Notes: generated from the sequence alone by a model not told the origin. DNA of 64,000 nucleotides from Cydia pomonella (GCF_033807575.1 NC_084726.1:11966001-12030000); one strand, 5' to 3'. Counted from the first letter of the stretch, positions 20,076-30,504 are shown. Program-made: numbers and translations.

Positions 20076-20992
20076 CTCAGATTAAGATGAAAATCGATAT
20101 CTGAGGATCCCAGAGGATCTTTATTATGATTCTGAGGTCAATTTTTTTGAAAACGCACTCCATTTTTGATTTCGGCATTTAAGCTCAGATTCGGATGTAA
20201 ATCGATATCTGAGGATCCCAGAGCATCTTTATTATGATTCTGAGGTCAAATTTTTAGAAAACGCACGCCATTTTTGATTTCGGCATTTAAGCTCAGATTG
20301 AGATGAAAATCGATAGCTGAGGATCCCAGAGGACCTTTATTATGATTCCGAGGTCAAATTTTTAGAAAACGCACGCCATTTTTGATTTCGGTATTTAAGC
20401 TCAGATTGAGATGAAAATCGATATCTGAGGATCCCAGAGGATCTTTATTATGATTCTGAGGTCGAATTTTTTGAAAACGCACTCCATTTTTGATTTCGGC
20501 ATTTAAGCTCAGATTCGGATGTAAATCGATATCTGAGGATCCCAGAGCATCTTTATTATGATTCTGAGGTCAAATTTTTAGAAAACGCACGCCATTTTTG
20601 ATTTCGGCATTTAAGCTCAGATTGAGATGAAAATCGATAGCTGAGGATCCCAGAGGACCTTTATTATGATTCCGAGGTCAAATTTTTAGAAAACGCACGC
20701 CATTTTAAATTTCGGCATTTAAGCTCAGATTAAGATGAAAATCGATATCTGAGGATCCCAGAGGATCTTTATTATGATTCTGAGGTCAAATTTTTAGAAA
20801 ACGCACGCCATTTTTGATTTCGGCATTTAAGGTCAGATTAAGATGAAAATCGATATCCGAGGATCCCAGAGGACCTTTATTATGATTCCGTGGTCAAATT
20901 TTTAGAAAACGCACGCCATTTTTGATTTCGGCATTTAAGCTCAGATTGAGATGAAAATCGATATCTGAGGATCCCAGAGGACCTATATTATG
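20076..20992 (+). repeat. 108-bp satellite array, second block (about 8.5 units)
   Basis: Same unit as the first block. A pair of variants (GAAAACGCACTCCA followed by GATTCGGATGTAAATCG) recurs at about 20149 and 20473, exactly 324 apart, so the three-unit higher-order period holds here too. The array breaks off within a unit at ACCTATATTATGA (about 20991). Confidence 0.95.
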
Positions 20993-21334
20993 AATATAAC
21001 ACTTACTTTTACTTTTCACTTTATCTAAATCCACGAATTCCATGGTGAATGTCTTGCACTCGCGTTTCGACTCTGGCCTTGTCGGTGTCAGTCTTACTTA
21101 TGGGGCGACACTTAGAAATGTAGTTATCATTAGTTAAGATGGAGACGATTTATATTAATTGAATCGAGACATCTCTAACTTTAGCTTAAAGTCGACTTCC
21201 GATTATGCAAACTACGCCACCAGATGTCACTATAAAATTGATACAATTTAAATATGTAAGTCGGACGTAAGGAATACAATCTCCATGTACCTACCAAAAA
21301 ATGACCGTCCGTCCGTCACTAGTTAGGTAACGGC

Positions 21335-22060
21335 GCACGGTGGGCTGAAAATCGGCCTTCATAGAAATAGAAACCGAAGTGTTAAATTTGAACTTTTTTT
21401 TATTGGAATAGCTGTTGGGTTTTATTATGTCCCAAAATTAATCTATCGTAAGTAGCGGCTAAGAATATATTATTGAAAAATAAAAAATAAAAACTACATT
21501 AAAATATACCTTAAACAAAACTACATAAAGCTAAAAAGGAAAAAGATTCAAAACTAAAACTACAACTAAAGTTATAAGTAAAAAAATGGCTCCAGCTGGG
21601 TGCCTTGTGGCTGGACAGCAATGCCAATGCGTTGTGCGAGGTAAGAGCCAGCCCTCTTGTCACCCGTTGCCTACACGAGGCGCTTCGAAAGCTCTTTAAA
21701 AATGTTGTGAGCGCCAGGTCCCCACGGCCCAAGGGTTTCCACCCCAAAAGGCTCAAACATATAGCTCAAATCTTAGCTAATTTGGTTGGAAAAATAATTA
21801 GTTTTTTTTTTTTTCAGAATCTTTGTATGGCGCGTATCAGAAAAATCGAGTTTTGTCCGAAAATAATATTTAACCGTAATATCCTGACAGATGATTTTAA
21901 AACCAATTATTCTTGATTTTCCACATAATTAAAATTTTCCTACGGGGTGCACTTTTTTTAAATCGATATATTTTATTTTAATACGGTTATACTCGTTATT
22001 TTGACTACAAAAAATGAATTTGAGTTTGATCGAACCAATAACTTACGCGTAGTGAATTAT
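21335..22060 (+). repeat. Left arm of the long palindrome
   Basis: Starting GCACGGTGGGCTGAAAATCG, this arm is the reverse complement of 23180-23597 with moderate divergence. Landmarks are CTTCATAGAAATAGAAACCG, TTTAGCTAATTTGGTTGG-like sequence, CGCGTATCAGAAAAATCG, CTACGGGGTGCAC and GTTTGATCGAACCAATAA. A LINE fragment (21443-21771) interrupts the arm, and the right arm lacks it. Confidence 0.9.
21443..21771 (-). mobile_element. 5'-truncated LINE inserted in the left palindrome arm
   Basis: On the - strand from about 21780 the frame gives FGVETLGPWGPGA, then KELSKRLV, an in-frame stop, then ATGDKRAGSYLAQRIGIAVQ, clearly the family seen at 2184 and 14030. The 3' UTR is an AAAAAC/TTAGTTT-rich tail. 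The right arm at about 23480-23500 runs straight from AATTAGCTAAG into ATTAATTTTTGGACATAA, so it preserves the empty site. + strand frames here are antisense shadows. Confidence 0.8.
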
Positions 22061-23179
22061 GGATGTAATGGTTTTATTTTCAATTTTCTACTTGTAACTC
22101 TTGTATGTTTATTATTTATCTACTTAATTAAAACAATGAGCAAAAGTTATTTCAGCATGAAAAAATAAGTTTTTTATTTTTTATTAAATAAGTGCATACG
22201 GTAGAAAAGTTCGCGTTATGTCAAAATATTAGACATGTGTAAGTAATGCGCGTAACATCACAAATGAGATATCACTCAAACGCGTAATATTGCATTAAAT
22301 TGATACGATAACGGATTTTTGCACCTGCAATCGATTTAAAACTGTAATGCGTTACCATAGGGCTTACAATGTTTTTAGTATTTTACCTATAATGATGCGG
22401 CTAAATGATAATTCGCTTGCGAGTTTGAATTTGACGAACAAAAACGTATTTACTGTTTATTATTGTTGTGAAATGTTTGGTTTGGTTGACTTTTGCGGCA
22501 AACTAAATGAAGCACGAGTGAAGTTACTTATTTATCTTTAGTTTAATAGTGAGCTAGTGTTTACAGTACATTCTCATATCAGTATCATATCATAATTTTA
22601 TTGATATACCCAAATAAAAATACTACCATGTGACTCTCGATGGCGTTATCTCATTAATTAACAGATATATTCTTTTATTTTTTTTATCTATGATGCATAT
22701 TTTACGACTATAAAAATAAAAACATTAACAAAAACGATCTATCACATGGCGGTGAAAAAACGCAATTCGTAATAGATCGACGCGCCGATATGATACGCCC
22801 TAGAGTCCTAACACTCGCTGCGTAATGTAGTTAGTACTGTGATGAGTGTGACGTTGCCATCACGCGCGCGCCCGCGCGCTGTATTCGTTCGGGTAAATGT
22901 TTCGTTTCGAGTGATAAGTGATGTGATCGCGCGCTGTATTCGTTCGGGTAAATGTTTCGTTTCGAGTGATAAGTGATGTGATATCTCAGTGTAACATTAC
23001 GTTTTCGAAAAAGTGATGTGATATAGCATTACTTTTTGAAGTACTGTTTCGCGCATGTCTACAAATTATCCTTAATAATTGGTACTTAAATCATCTGTAA
23101 GGATATTACGGTATACCTTTAATTTTTGAAAAAAAAAAATCCATTTTACTCGTACGCTCCATACATTTGATTAAAACAA
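22061..23179. other. Unique centre of the giant element
   Basis: This is the only non-repeated core of the 10.9 kb element. It is AT-rich on the left (with a 64-codon frame at 22347 that I cannot assign). A CpG-rich patch CACGCGCGCGCCCGCGCGC lies at 22861, followed by a 54-bp direct duplication (22875-22982). At the right, 23085-23175 is a diverged copy of the right-arm segment at 23358-23450 (ATCATCTGTAAGGATATTAC). If the element is transcribed at all, this patch is the likeliest control region, but that is inference. Confidence 0.6.
22875..22982 (+). repeat. 54-bp tandem duplication in the CpG-rich core
   Basis: CGCGCTGTATTCGTTCGGGT and the following AAATGTTTCGTTTCGAGTGA, AAGTGATGTGAT recur identically 54 bases later (GCTGTATTCG at 22879 and 22933). 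A third, partial GTGATGTGATAT follows near 23015. Confidence 0.95.
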
Positions 23180-23597
23180 AAATTCACTACTCGTAGATTA
23201 TTGGTTCGATCAAACCCAAATGAATTTTTTGTAGTCAAAGTAACAAGTATAACCGTATTACAATAAAAAATTACTAAAAAAATAAGTACATCGATTAAAA
23301 AAAAGTGCACCCCGTAGGAAAATTCTAATTGTGGAAAAATCAAGAATAATTGGTTTTAAAATCATCTGTCAGGATATTACGGTTAAATTTTATTTTCGGA
23401 GAAAACTCGATTTTTCTGATACGCGCCATACAAAGTTTTTGAAAAAAAAAATATAATTAATTATTTTTCCAACCAAATTAGCTAAGATTAATTTTTGGAC
23501 ATAATAAAACCCAACAAAAGCTATTCCAATAAAAAAAGTTCAAAATTAATACTTCGGTTTCTATTTCTATGAAGGCCGATTTTCAGCCCACCGTGCG
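23180..23597 (-). repeat. Right arm of the long palindrome
   Basis: Reverse complement of 21335-22060 without the LINE. It ends CAGCCCACCGTGCGGCCGCC, where GGCCGCC runs directly into the first unit of the 100-bp satellite. The satellite therefore probably arose at the arm boundary. Confidence 0.9.
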
Positions 23598-26500
23598 GCC
23601 GCCATCTTGGATTCCAAAATGGTCATCATTTTCGAAATCTGCACTCCCTAAAACCTATAAAACGATATCCATGACGACTTTTATGACAGAGTGCACGGCC
23701 GCCATCTTGGATTCCAAAATGGTCATCAATATCGAAAACTGCACCCCCTAAAACCTATAAAACGATATCCATGACGACTTTTATGACAGAGTGCACGGCC
23801 GCCATCTTGGATTCCAAAATGGTCATCATTTTCGAAATCTGCACTCCCTAAAACCTATAAAACGATATCCATGACGACTTTTATGACAGAGTGCACGGCC
23901 GCCATCTTGGATTCCAAAATGGTCATCATTTTCGAAATCTGCACTCCCTAAAACCTATAAAACGATATCCATGACGACTTTTATGACAGAATGCACGGCC
24001 GCCATCTTGGATTCCAAAATGGTCATCAATATCGAAATCTGCACTCCCTAAAACCTATAAAACGATATCCATGACGACTTTTATGACAGAATGCACGGCC
24101 GCCAACTTGGATTCCTAAATGGTCATCAATATCGAAATCTGCACTCCCTAAAACCTATAAAACGATATCCATGACGACTTTTATGACAGAGTGCACGGCC
24201 GCCATCTTGGATTCCAAAATGGTCATCATTTTCAAAATCTGCACTCCCTAAAACCTATAAAACGATATCCATGACGACTTTTATGACAGAGTGCACGGCC
24301 GCCATCTTGGATTCCAAAATGGTCATCATTTTCGAAATCTGCACTCCCTAAAACCTATAAAACGATATCCATGACGACTTTTATGACAGAGTGCACGGCC
24401 GCCATCTTGGATTCCGAAATGGTCATCATTTTCGAAATCTGCACTCCCTAAAACCTATAAAACGATATCCATGACGACTTTTATGACAGAATGCACGGCC
24501 GCCATCTTAGATTCCAAAATGGTCATCAATATCGAAATCTGCACTCCCTAAAACCTATAAAACGATATCCATGACGACTTTTATGACAGAATGCACGGCC
24601 GCCAACTTGGATTCCTAAATGGTCATCAATATCGAAATCTGCACCCCCTAAAACCTATAAAACGATATCCATGACGACTTTTATGACAGAGTGCACGGCC
24701 GCCATCTTGGATTCCAAAATGGTCATCATTTTCAAAATCTGCACTCCCTAAAACCTATAAAACGATATCCATGACGACTTTTATGACAGAGTGCACGGCC
24801 GCCATCTTGGATTCCAAAATGGTCATCATTTTCGAAATCTGCACTCCCTAAAACCTATAAAACGATATCCATGACGACTTTTATGGCAGAGTGCACGGCC
24901 GCCATCTTGGATTCCAAAATGGTCATCATTTTCGAAATCTGCACTCCCTAAAACCTATAAAACGATATCCATGACGACTTTTATGGCAGAGTGCACGGCC
25001 GCCATCTTGGATTCCAAAATGGTCATCATTTTCGAAATCTGCACTCCCTAAAACCTATAAAACGATATCCATGACGACTTTTATGACAGAGTGCACGGCC
25101 GCCATCTTGGATTCCAAAATGGTCATCATTTTCGAAATCTGCACTCCCTAAAACCTATAAAACGATATCCATGACAACTTTTATGACAGAGTGCACGGCC
25201 GCCATCTTGGATTCCAAAATGGTCATCATTTTCGAAATCTGCACTCCCTAAAACCTATAAAACGATATCCATGACGACTTTTATGACAGAGTGCACGGCC
25301 GCCATCTTGGATTCCAAAATGGTCATCATTTTCAAAATCTGCACTCCCTAAAACCTATAAAACGATATCCATGACGACTTTTATGACAGAGTGCACGGCC
25401 GCCATCTTGGATTACAAAATGGTCATCATTTTCGAAATCTGCACTCCCTAAAACCTATAAAACGATATCCATGACGACTTTTATGACAGAGTGCACGGCC
25501 GCCATCTTGGATTCCAAAATGGTCATCATTTTCGAAATCTGCACTCCCTAAAACCTATAAAACGATATCCATGACGACTTTTATGACAGAGTGCACGGCC
25601 GCCATCTTGGATTCCAAAATGGTCATCATTTTCGAAATCTGCACTCCCTAAAACCTATAAAACGATATCCATGAAGACTTTTATGACAGAGTGCACGGCC
25701 GCCATCTTAGATTCCAAAATGGTCATCATTTTTGAAATCTGCACTCCCTAAAACTTATAAAACGATATCCATGACGACTTTTATGACAGAATGCACGGCC
25801 GCCATCTTGGATTCCAAAATGGTCATCATTTTCGAAATCTGCACTCCCTAAAACCTATAAAACGATATCCATGACGACTTTTATGACAGAGTGCACGGCC
25901 GCCATCTTAGATTCCAAAATGGTCATCATTTTTGAAATCTGCACTCCCTAAAACCTATAAAACGATATCCATGACGACTTTTATGACAGAGTGCACGGCC
26001 GCCATCTTGGATTCCAAAATGGTCATCATTTTCGAAATCTGCACTCCCTAAAACCTATAAAACGATATCCATGACGACTTTTATGACAGAGTGCACGGCC
26101 GCCATCTTGGATTCCGAAATGGTCATCATTTTCGAAATCTGCACTCCCTAAAACCTATAAAACGATATCCATGACGACTTTTATGACAGAATGCACGGCC
26201 GCCATCTTAGATTCCAAAATGGTCATCAATATCGAAATCTGCACTCCCTAAAACCTATAAAACGATATCCATGACGACTTTTATGACAGAATGCACGGCC
26301 GCCAACTTGGATTCCTAAATGGTCATCAATATCGAAATCTGCACCCCCTAAAACCTATAAAACGATATCCATGACGACTTTTATGACAGAGTGCACGGCC
26401 GCCATCTTGGATTCCAAAATGGTCATCATTTTCAAAATCTGCACTCCCTAAAACCTATAAAACGATATCCATGACGACTTTTATGACAGAGTGCACGGCC

Positions 26501-27612
26501 GCCATCTTGGATTCCAAAATGGTCATCATTTTCGAAATCTGCACTCCCTAAAACCTATAAAACGATATCCATGACGACTTTTATGGCAGAGTGCACGGCC
26601 GCCATCTTGGATTCCAAAATGGTCATCATTTTCGAAATCTGCACTCCCTAAAACCTATAAAACGATATCCATGACGACTTTTATGGCAGAGTGCACGGCC
26701 GCCATCTTGGATTCCAAAATGGTCATCATTTTCGAAATCTGCACTCCCTAAAACCTATAAAACGATATCCATGACGACTTTTATGACAGAGTGCACGGCC
26801 GCCATCTTGGATTCCAAAATGGTCATCATTTTCGAAATCTGCACTCCCTAAAACCTATAAAACGATATCCATGACAACTTTTATGACAGAGTGCACGGCC
26901 GCCATCTTGGATTCCAAAATGGTCATCATTTTCGAAATCTGCACTCCCTAAAACCTATAAAACGATATCCATGACGACTTTTATGACAGAGTGCACGGCC
27001 GCCATCTTGGATTCCAAAATGGTCATCATTTTCAAAATCTGCACTCCCTAAAACCTATAAAACGATATCCATGACGACTTTTATGACAGAGTGCACGGCC
27101 GCCATCTTGGATTACAAAATGGTCATCATTTTCGAAATCTGCACTCCCTAAAACCTATAAAACGATATCCATGACGACTTTTATGACAGAGTGCACGGCC
27201 GCCATCTTGGATTCCAAAATGGTCATCATTTTCGAAATCTGCACTCCCTAAAACCTATAAAACGATATCCATGACGACTTTTATGACAGAGTGCACGGCC
27301 GCCATCTTGGATTCCAAAATGGTCATCATTTTCGAAATCTGCACTCCCTAAAACCTATAAAACGATATCCATGAAGACTTTTATGACAGAGTGCACGGCC
27401 GCCATCTTAGATTCCAAAATGGTCATCATTTTTGAAATCTGCACTCCCTAAAACTTATAAAACGATATCCATGACGACTTTTATGACAGAATGCACGGCC
27501 GCCATCTTGGATTCCAAAATGGTCATCATTTTCGAAATCTGCACTCCCTAAAACCTATAAAACGATATCCATGACGACTTTTATGACGAGTGCACAGCCG
27601 CCATCTTGGATT
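23583..27612 (+). repeat. 100-bp satellite array (about 40 units), each with a YY1/PHO-type site
   Basis: The unit reads GTGCACGGCCGCCATCTTGG, ATTCCAAAATGGTCATCATT, TTCGAAATCTGCACTCCCTA, AAACCTATAAAACGATATCC, ATGACGACTTTTATGACAGA. The period is exactly 100 across the array. GCCGCCATCTTGG is the reverse of CCAAGATGGCGGC, the YY1/Pleiohomeotic recognition site, and is intact in nearly all units (a few have CTTAG or CAACTTGG). Each unit also has a TATAAAA stretch. Rare variants recur exactly 1,700 bases apart (ATTACAAAAT at 25411 and 27111; ATGAAGACTT at 25671 and 27371), so a 17-unit block has been duplicated almost without change. Confidence 0.97.
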
Positions 27613-27624
27613 CCAAAGTAGAAG

Positions 27625-28079
27625 TCTACTTGAAACGGTACCGTACGGTACCCTTTCAACTGTAGCGGTACCGTTTGAAAAATGTACCCATTACATTTTA
27701 TTTATTCGGGTACCGTTATAGTTATATAGTTTTTCAATTGATACCCTTAGTTTAGGTATCGGTCTTGTGCGATTTTATTCGGGTACCGTTAGCTTTGGAT
27801 ACCTATTCAATGGATACCCTTTGTGTAGGTATCGGTCGTTTGCGATTTTATTCGGGTACCGTTACAGTTGTATAGCTTTTCAATTGATACCCTTAGTTTA
27901 GATATCGGTCTTGTGCGATTTTATTCGGGTACCGTTAGCTTTGGATACCTATTCAATTGATACCCTTATCTTAGGTATCGGTCTTTTGCGATTTTATTCG
28001 GGTACCCTTAGCTTTGGATACCTATTCAATTGATACCTTTATTTTAGGTTACCGGTCTTTTGCGGTTTTTCAGTCCCTG
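27625..28079 (-). repeat. Right subterminal GGTACC/GGTATC repeats of the giant element
   Basis: About five units of roughly 75-80 bases with GATTTTATTCGGGTACCGTT, AGCTTTGGATACCTATTCAA, TTGATACCCTTA and TTTAGGTATCGGTC. They share only the GGTACC and GGTATC-type cores with the left end, inverted. The unit closest to the terminus reads into TTTTGCGGTTTTTCAGTCCC TG, the terminal inverted repeat. Confidence 0.8.
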
Positions 28080-28285
28080 GTGGTAATTCCCGACAGCCGC
28101 AGGCGGGAGGGAATTAAAGACCCGAGTTTGCAACATTCTTACACCCGGAGTTACACACAATGGTTTTCATCACACTTACAAAGAAAAAACTAAATTTTAA
28201 GCGGAATTATTCTTACGGTGACATATCAAACATTCATCCGCCATAATGTCATTTGTTGACAGGTTATGTATCGAAGGCACAGGCG
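28080..28285 (-). repeat. Repeat A, right part of the split copy
   Basis: It resumes with the duplicated GTGGTAAT and continues TCCCGACAGCCGCAGGC through CACCCGGAGTTACACAC, CATAATGTCATTTG and ATCGAAGGCACAGGC. This is the reverse complement of 28475-28690. With 17135-17185 it makes one complete repeat A. Confidence 0.85.
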
Positions 28286-28474
28286 GCATTCGGCATTCAG
28301 CCACGTTTAAAAATTATGTAAATTATTAACGACAGTATTTTTAAAGTAAAACTCATTTACGCTACTTGGTTTGTATGAATTAGTGGCATAATAAAAAGTT
28401 TGAACTCCCTAGGGAGTTAAGCTTTTTTTTCACAATCCATAACTCCCGTGGGAACAATATTGTCTGGGAATAAT

Positions 28475-28730
28475 AGTGCCTTCGATGCCTAACCTGTCAA
28501 GAAATTCCAAAATGGCGGATGAATGTTTGATATGTCACCGTATTTGAGAATTATTTCGCTTAAAATTTAGTTCTTTCTTCGCAAGTGTGATGAAAAAACA
28601 TTGTGTGTAACTCCGGGGTTGCAAACTAGGTTCTTTAATTCTCTGCAGCCTGCGGCTGTGGGGAATTACCACCCTCGTATCCAAAATTTCACTTTACCTC
28701 CCTCGTTGCACAATGTACTATAAAATCTAG
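28475..28730 (+). repeat. Repeat A, intact copy 3 (empty-site reference)
   Basis: Complete and in the opposite orientation to the split copy right beside it. At 28673-28688 it reads GGGGAATTACCACCCTC, which has a single ATTACCAC (GTGGTAAT reversed). This is the undisturbed form of the giant element's target. Confidence 0.85.
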
Positions 28731-28794
28731 TTGTCATGTATCATGACGTGTACTTGATTATGGACAGATATCAATGAATAAATTGCTAACGTAA

Positions 28795-28985
28795 TAGTAT
28801 ATTACGATACAAGTACGAAAAATAGGCAATTCGAAGCAAGTGACGATAAATTAAAACACGACTGAAGGGAGTACCTAGAACGTTTTACAGTACATATGGC
28901 CCTTTAAATTTTCGACATAGTTACGTAATGTGCTAATTATCGCACTAATGCGCTAAAGTACCGCCATATGTACTGTACGTTTTTA
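28795..28985 (+). repeat. Dispersed repeat B copy
   Basis: GTATATTACGATACAAGTAC, GTGACGATAAATTAAAACAC, TTATCGCACTAATGCG and CCATATGTACTGTACG match 3940-4165. It also has the ACACGACTGAAGGGAG section shared with 61660-61690. Confidence 0.6.
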
Positions 28986-29239
28986 AACTAGGGAACCTGA
29001 AAATTAATACTAAATACTTAAATTTTTAAATTCTGTAAAATTAACATTGCAAAGAAGTTTATAATGTTCAAAGATATCTCGAACACGATGTCACGAAATA
29101 CCCGCTAAGAAGCAATCTTCAAAATATTCAGCTTCTAAAGTTTAAATTGTTTATGTTTTCAGCAACCCTTCATTGTTTGCGCATTGATCACTTTTGGCAT
29201 TGATTTGGAAATAGGGTGCGGAGTCTTATACTCTGTATC

Positions 29240-29605
29240 TATTTTTTTTTAATACTACGTCGGTGGCAAACAAGCATACGGTCCGCCTGATGGTAAGCAG
29301 TCTCCGTAGCCTATGTAGGCCTGCAACTCCAGAGGACTCACATGTACGTTGCCGACCCTAGCATTCCCCCCTCGTTGAGCTCTGGCAACCTTACTCACCG
29401 GCAGGAACACAACACTATGAGTAGGGTCTAGTGTTATTTGGCTGCTGTTTTCTGTAAGATGGAGGTACTTCCCCAGTTGGGCTCCGCTCTAGATCTGGAA
29501 TGATATCCGCTGTGCTGTGCCCTACCACACAAAGCGAGATGACATTCACAATGCCCATACCTCTCTTTTGGACGTATTTTAAGGACGTACCCGGGTCCGA
29601 AATCA
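29240..29605 (-). mobile_element. LINE-like 3' end (HSTAD/IPDLE family), uninterrupted
   Basis: The - strand frame gives YVQKRGMGIVNVIS, CVVGHSTADIIPDLE and SPTGEVPPSYRK, then stops. The trailing part (GTTGCCAGAGCTCAACGAGG reversed, CTACATAGGCTACGGAGACT reversed) ends at a TACTACGTCGGTGG edge near 29258. It is homologous to 14888-15405, and its single TTAA at about 29578 marks where a MITE landed in that other copy. Confidence 0.65.
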
Positions 29606-29836
29606 TGAGGTATTTAAATAAAATTAAACAAACTGTTTGTACATTTTCGGGTAGTTATAACATTTATTGGTTAACCAACCAAATACATAACCGCCTGGAT
29701 CTGTCACAGAACAGCCTGTCTTTAACCTATATTATTTAATCATGTAATGTTTTGATTTACCCTCAATTAGCTTAAGGAGCCATTTGAGGGTAGATGTTGT
29801 TTACTTTTATTTAAATACCTAAAGATACAGTCTAAG
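29590..29836 (-). mobile_element. MITE with GTATCTTTAGGTA ends, reverse copy
   Basis: It contains ATTTATTGGTTAACCAACCA, GGATCTGTCAC, CATTTGAGGGTAGATG and ends TTTAAATACCTAAAGATACAG. These are the reverse complement of landmarks at 1559-1911. Its left end merges with the LINE-like repeat, so the boundary is approximate. Confidence 0.65.
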
Positions 29837-30064
29837 GTCGGCAACGTCCATGTTATACCTCGGGAGTTGCAAGTGCCCATGGGCTACGGAAACTGCTTAC
29901 ATTTCCGTTGATCCGAACAAGAAAGCCGTATTAGTGAAAAACGGATTACTGCAAATTAGAGCAAATCTGCATATATTTTGATATGTTTTTGAGTTTGACG
30001 TAAAAATATACTGTATTATAATAAAAAGTTCAAAGAAAATTATCTGGTTGAAAATTATATGCAG

Positions 30065-30290
30065 TGATCGGAACTATGGGAGTAAAACTTTAAGAAAACT
30101 TATCAAGCGGACGTAAAAAGAGTGCTTATAGCCTTAAACATATTCGAATATCTATGAATGTAAATATTTTTATGGCTGTAAGTACTATACTATTCCTATC
30201 CCTATGGACATGAATATTTTTAGGGCTGTATGCACTATTTTATGTCCGCTTAACAAGTTTTGTTAAAGATTTACTCCCATAGTTCCGATG
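30065..30290. mobile_element. MITE with ATCGGAACTATGGGAGTAAA ends
   Basis: ATCGGAACTATGGGAGTAAA at the left pairs with TTTACTCCCATAGTTCCGAT at the right, and the pairing continues imperfectly through CTTATCAAGCGGACGTAAA and the TTTATGTCCGCTTAACAAG opposite it. The interior is AT-rich and includes GGCTGTA twice. Confidence 0.85.
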
Positions 30291-30504
30291 ATAGTTATCT
30301 GGTTTTTAGCCACTTTTAAGGAGAACTGAGTAAGCGTAGCTAGAGACTTGGACACAGAATGCATTTACATTCTGGGTACGATCGGTAGAAAACTATTTTT
30401 TTATGTTTCAACAAATGATAATAAAATAATCCTTCTCGGAATCATTATTATCTTAACTTGAGTAATGGCGTCAGCAAAAAATTGAGCAAACGACATCTGT
30501 TTTA

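Larger units (their letters stand above)
17186..28079. mobile_element. Giant non-autonomous hAT-like element (10,894 bp) carrying two satellites and a palindrome
   Basis: The left end CAGGGACTGAAAA is repeated inverted at the right end (TTTTTCAGTCCCTG). The flanks are an exact 8-bp direct duplication GTGGTAAT (17178-17185 and 28080-28087). CAGGG-type ends with 8-bp duplications are the hallmark of the hAT superfamily. Joining the flanks restores repeat A, whose uninterrupted copy at 28475-28730 shows the single target site. Internal order: GGTACC-rich subterminal repeats, 108-bp satellite, palindrome arm, unique centre, palindrome arm, 100-bp satellite, GGTACC-rich subterminal repeats. No frame longer than 103 codons occurs and none resembles a transposase or BED finger, so mobility would need enzymes supplied elsewhere. 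Sub-parts are listed separately. Confidence 0.88.

Noticed and set aside
21605..21916. A 103-codon + strand frame in the giant element
   Set aside because: It is the antisense shadow of a LINE fragment on the - strand (21443-21771).
23583..27612. Regular 100-bp repeats considered as a CRISPR array
   Set aside because: Whole units are repeated with no unique spacers and the genome is eukaryotic; it is a satellite.
17186..28079. The giant element considered as ordinary pericentromeric satellite DNA
   Set aside because: The exact 8-bp duplication, matching inverted ends and the restored target repeat show one insertion event in an intron rather than a heterochromatic block.
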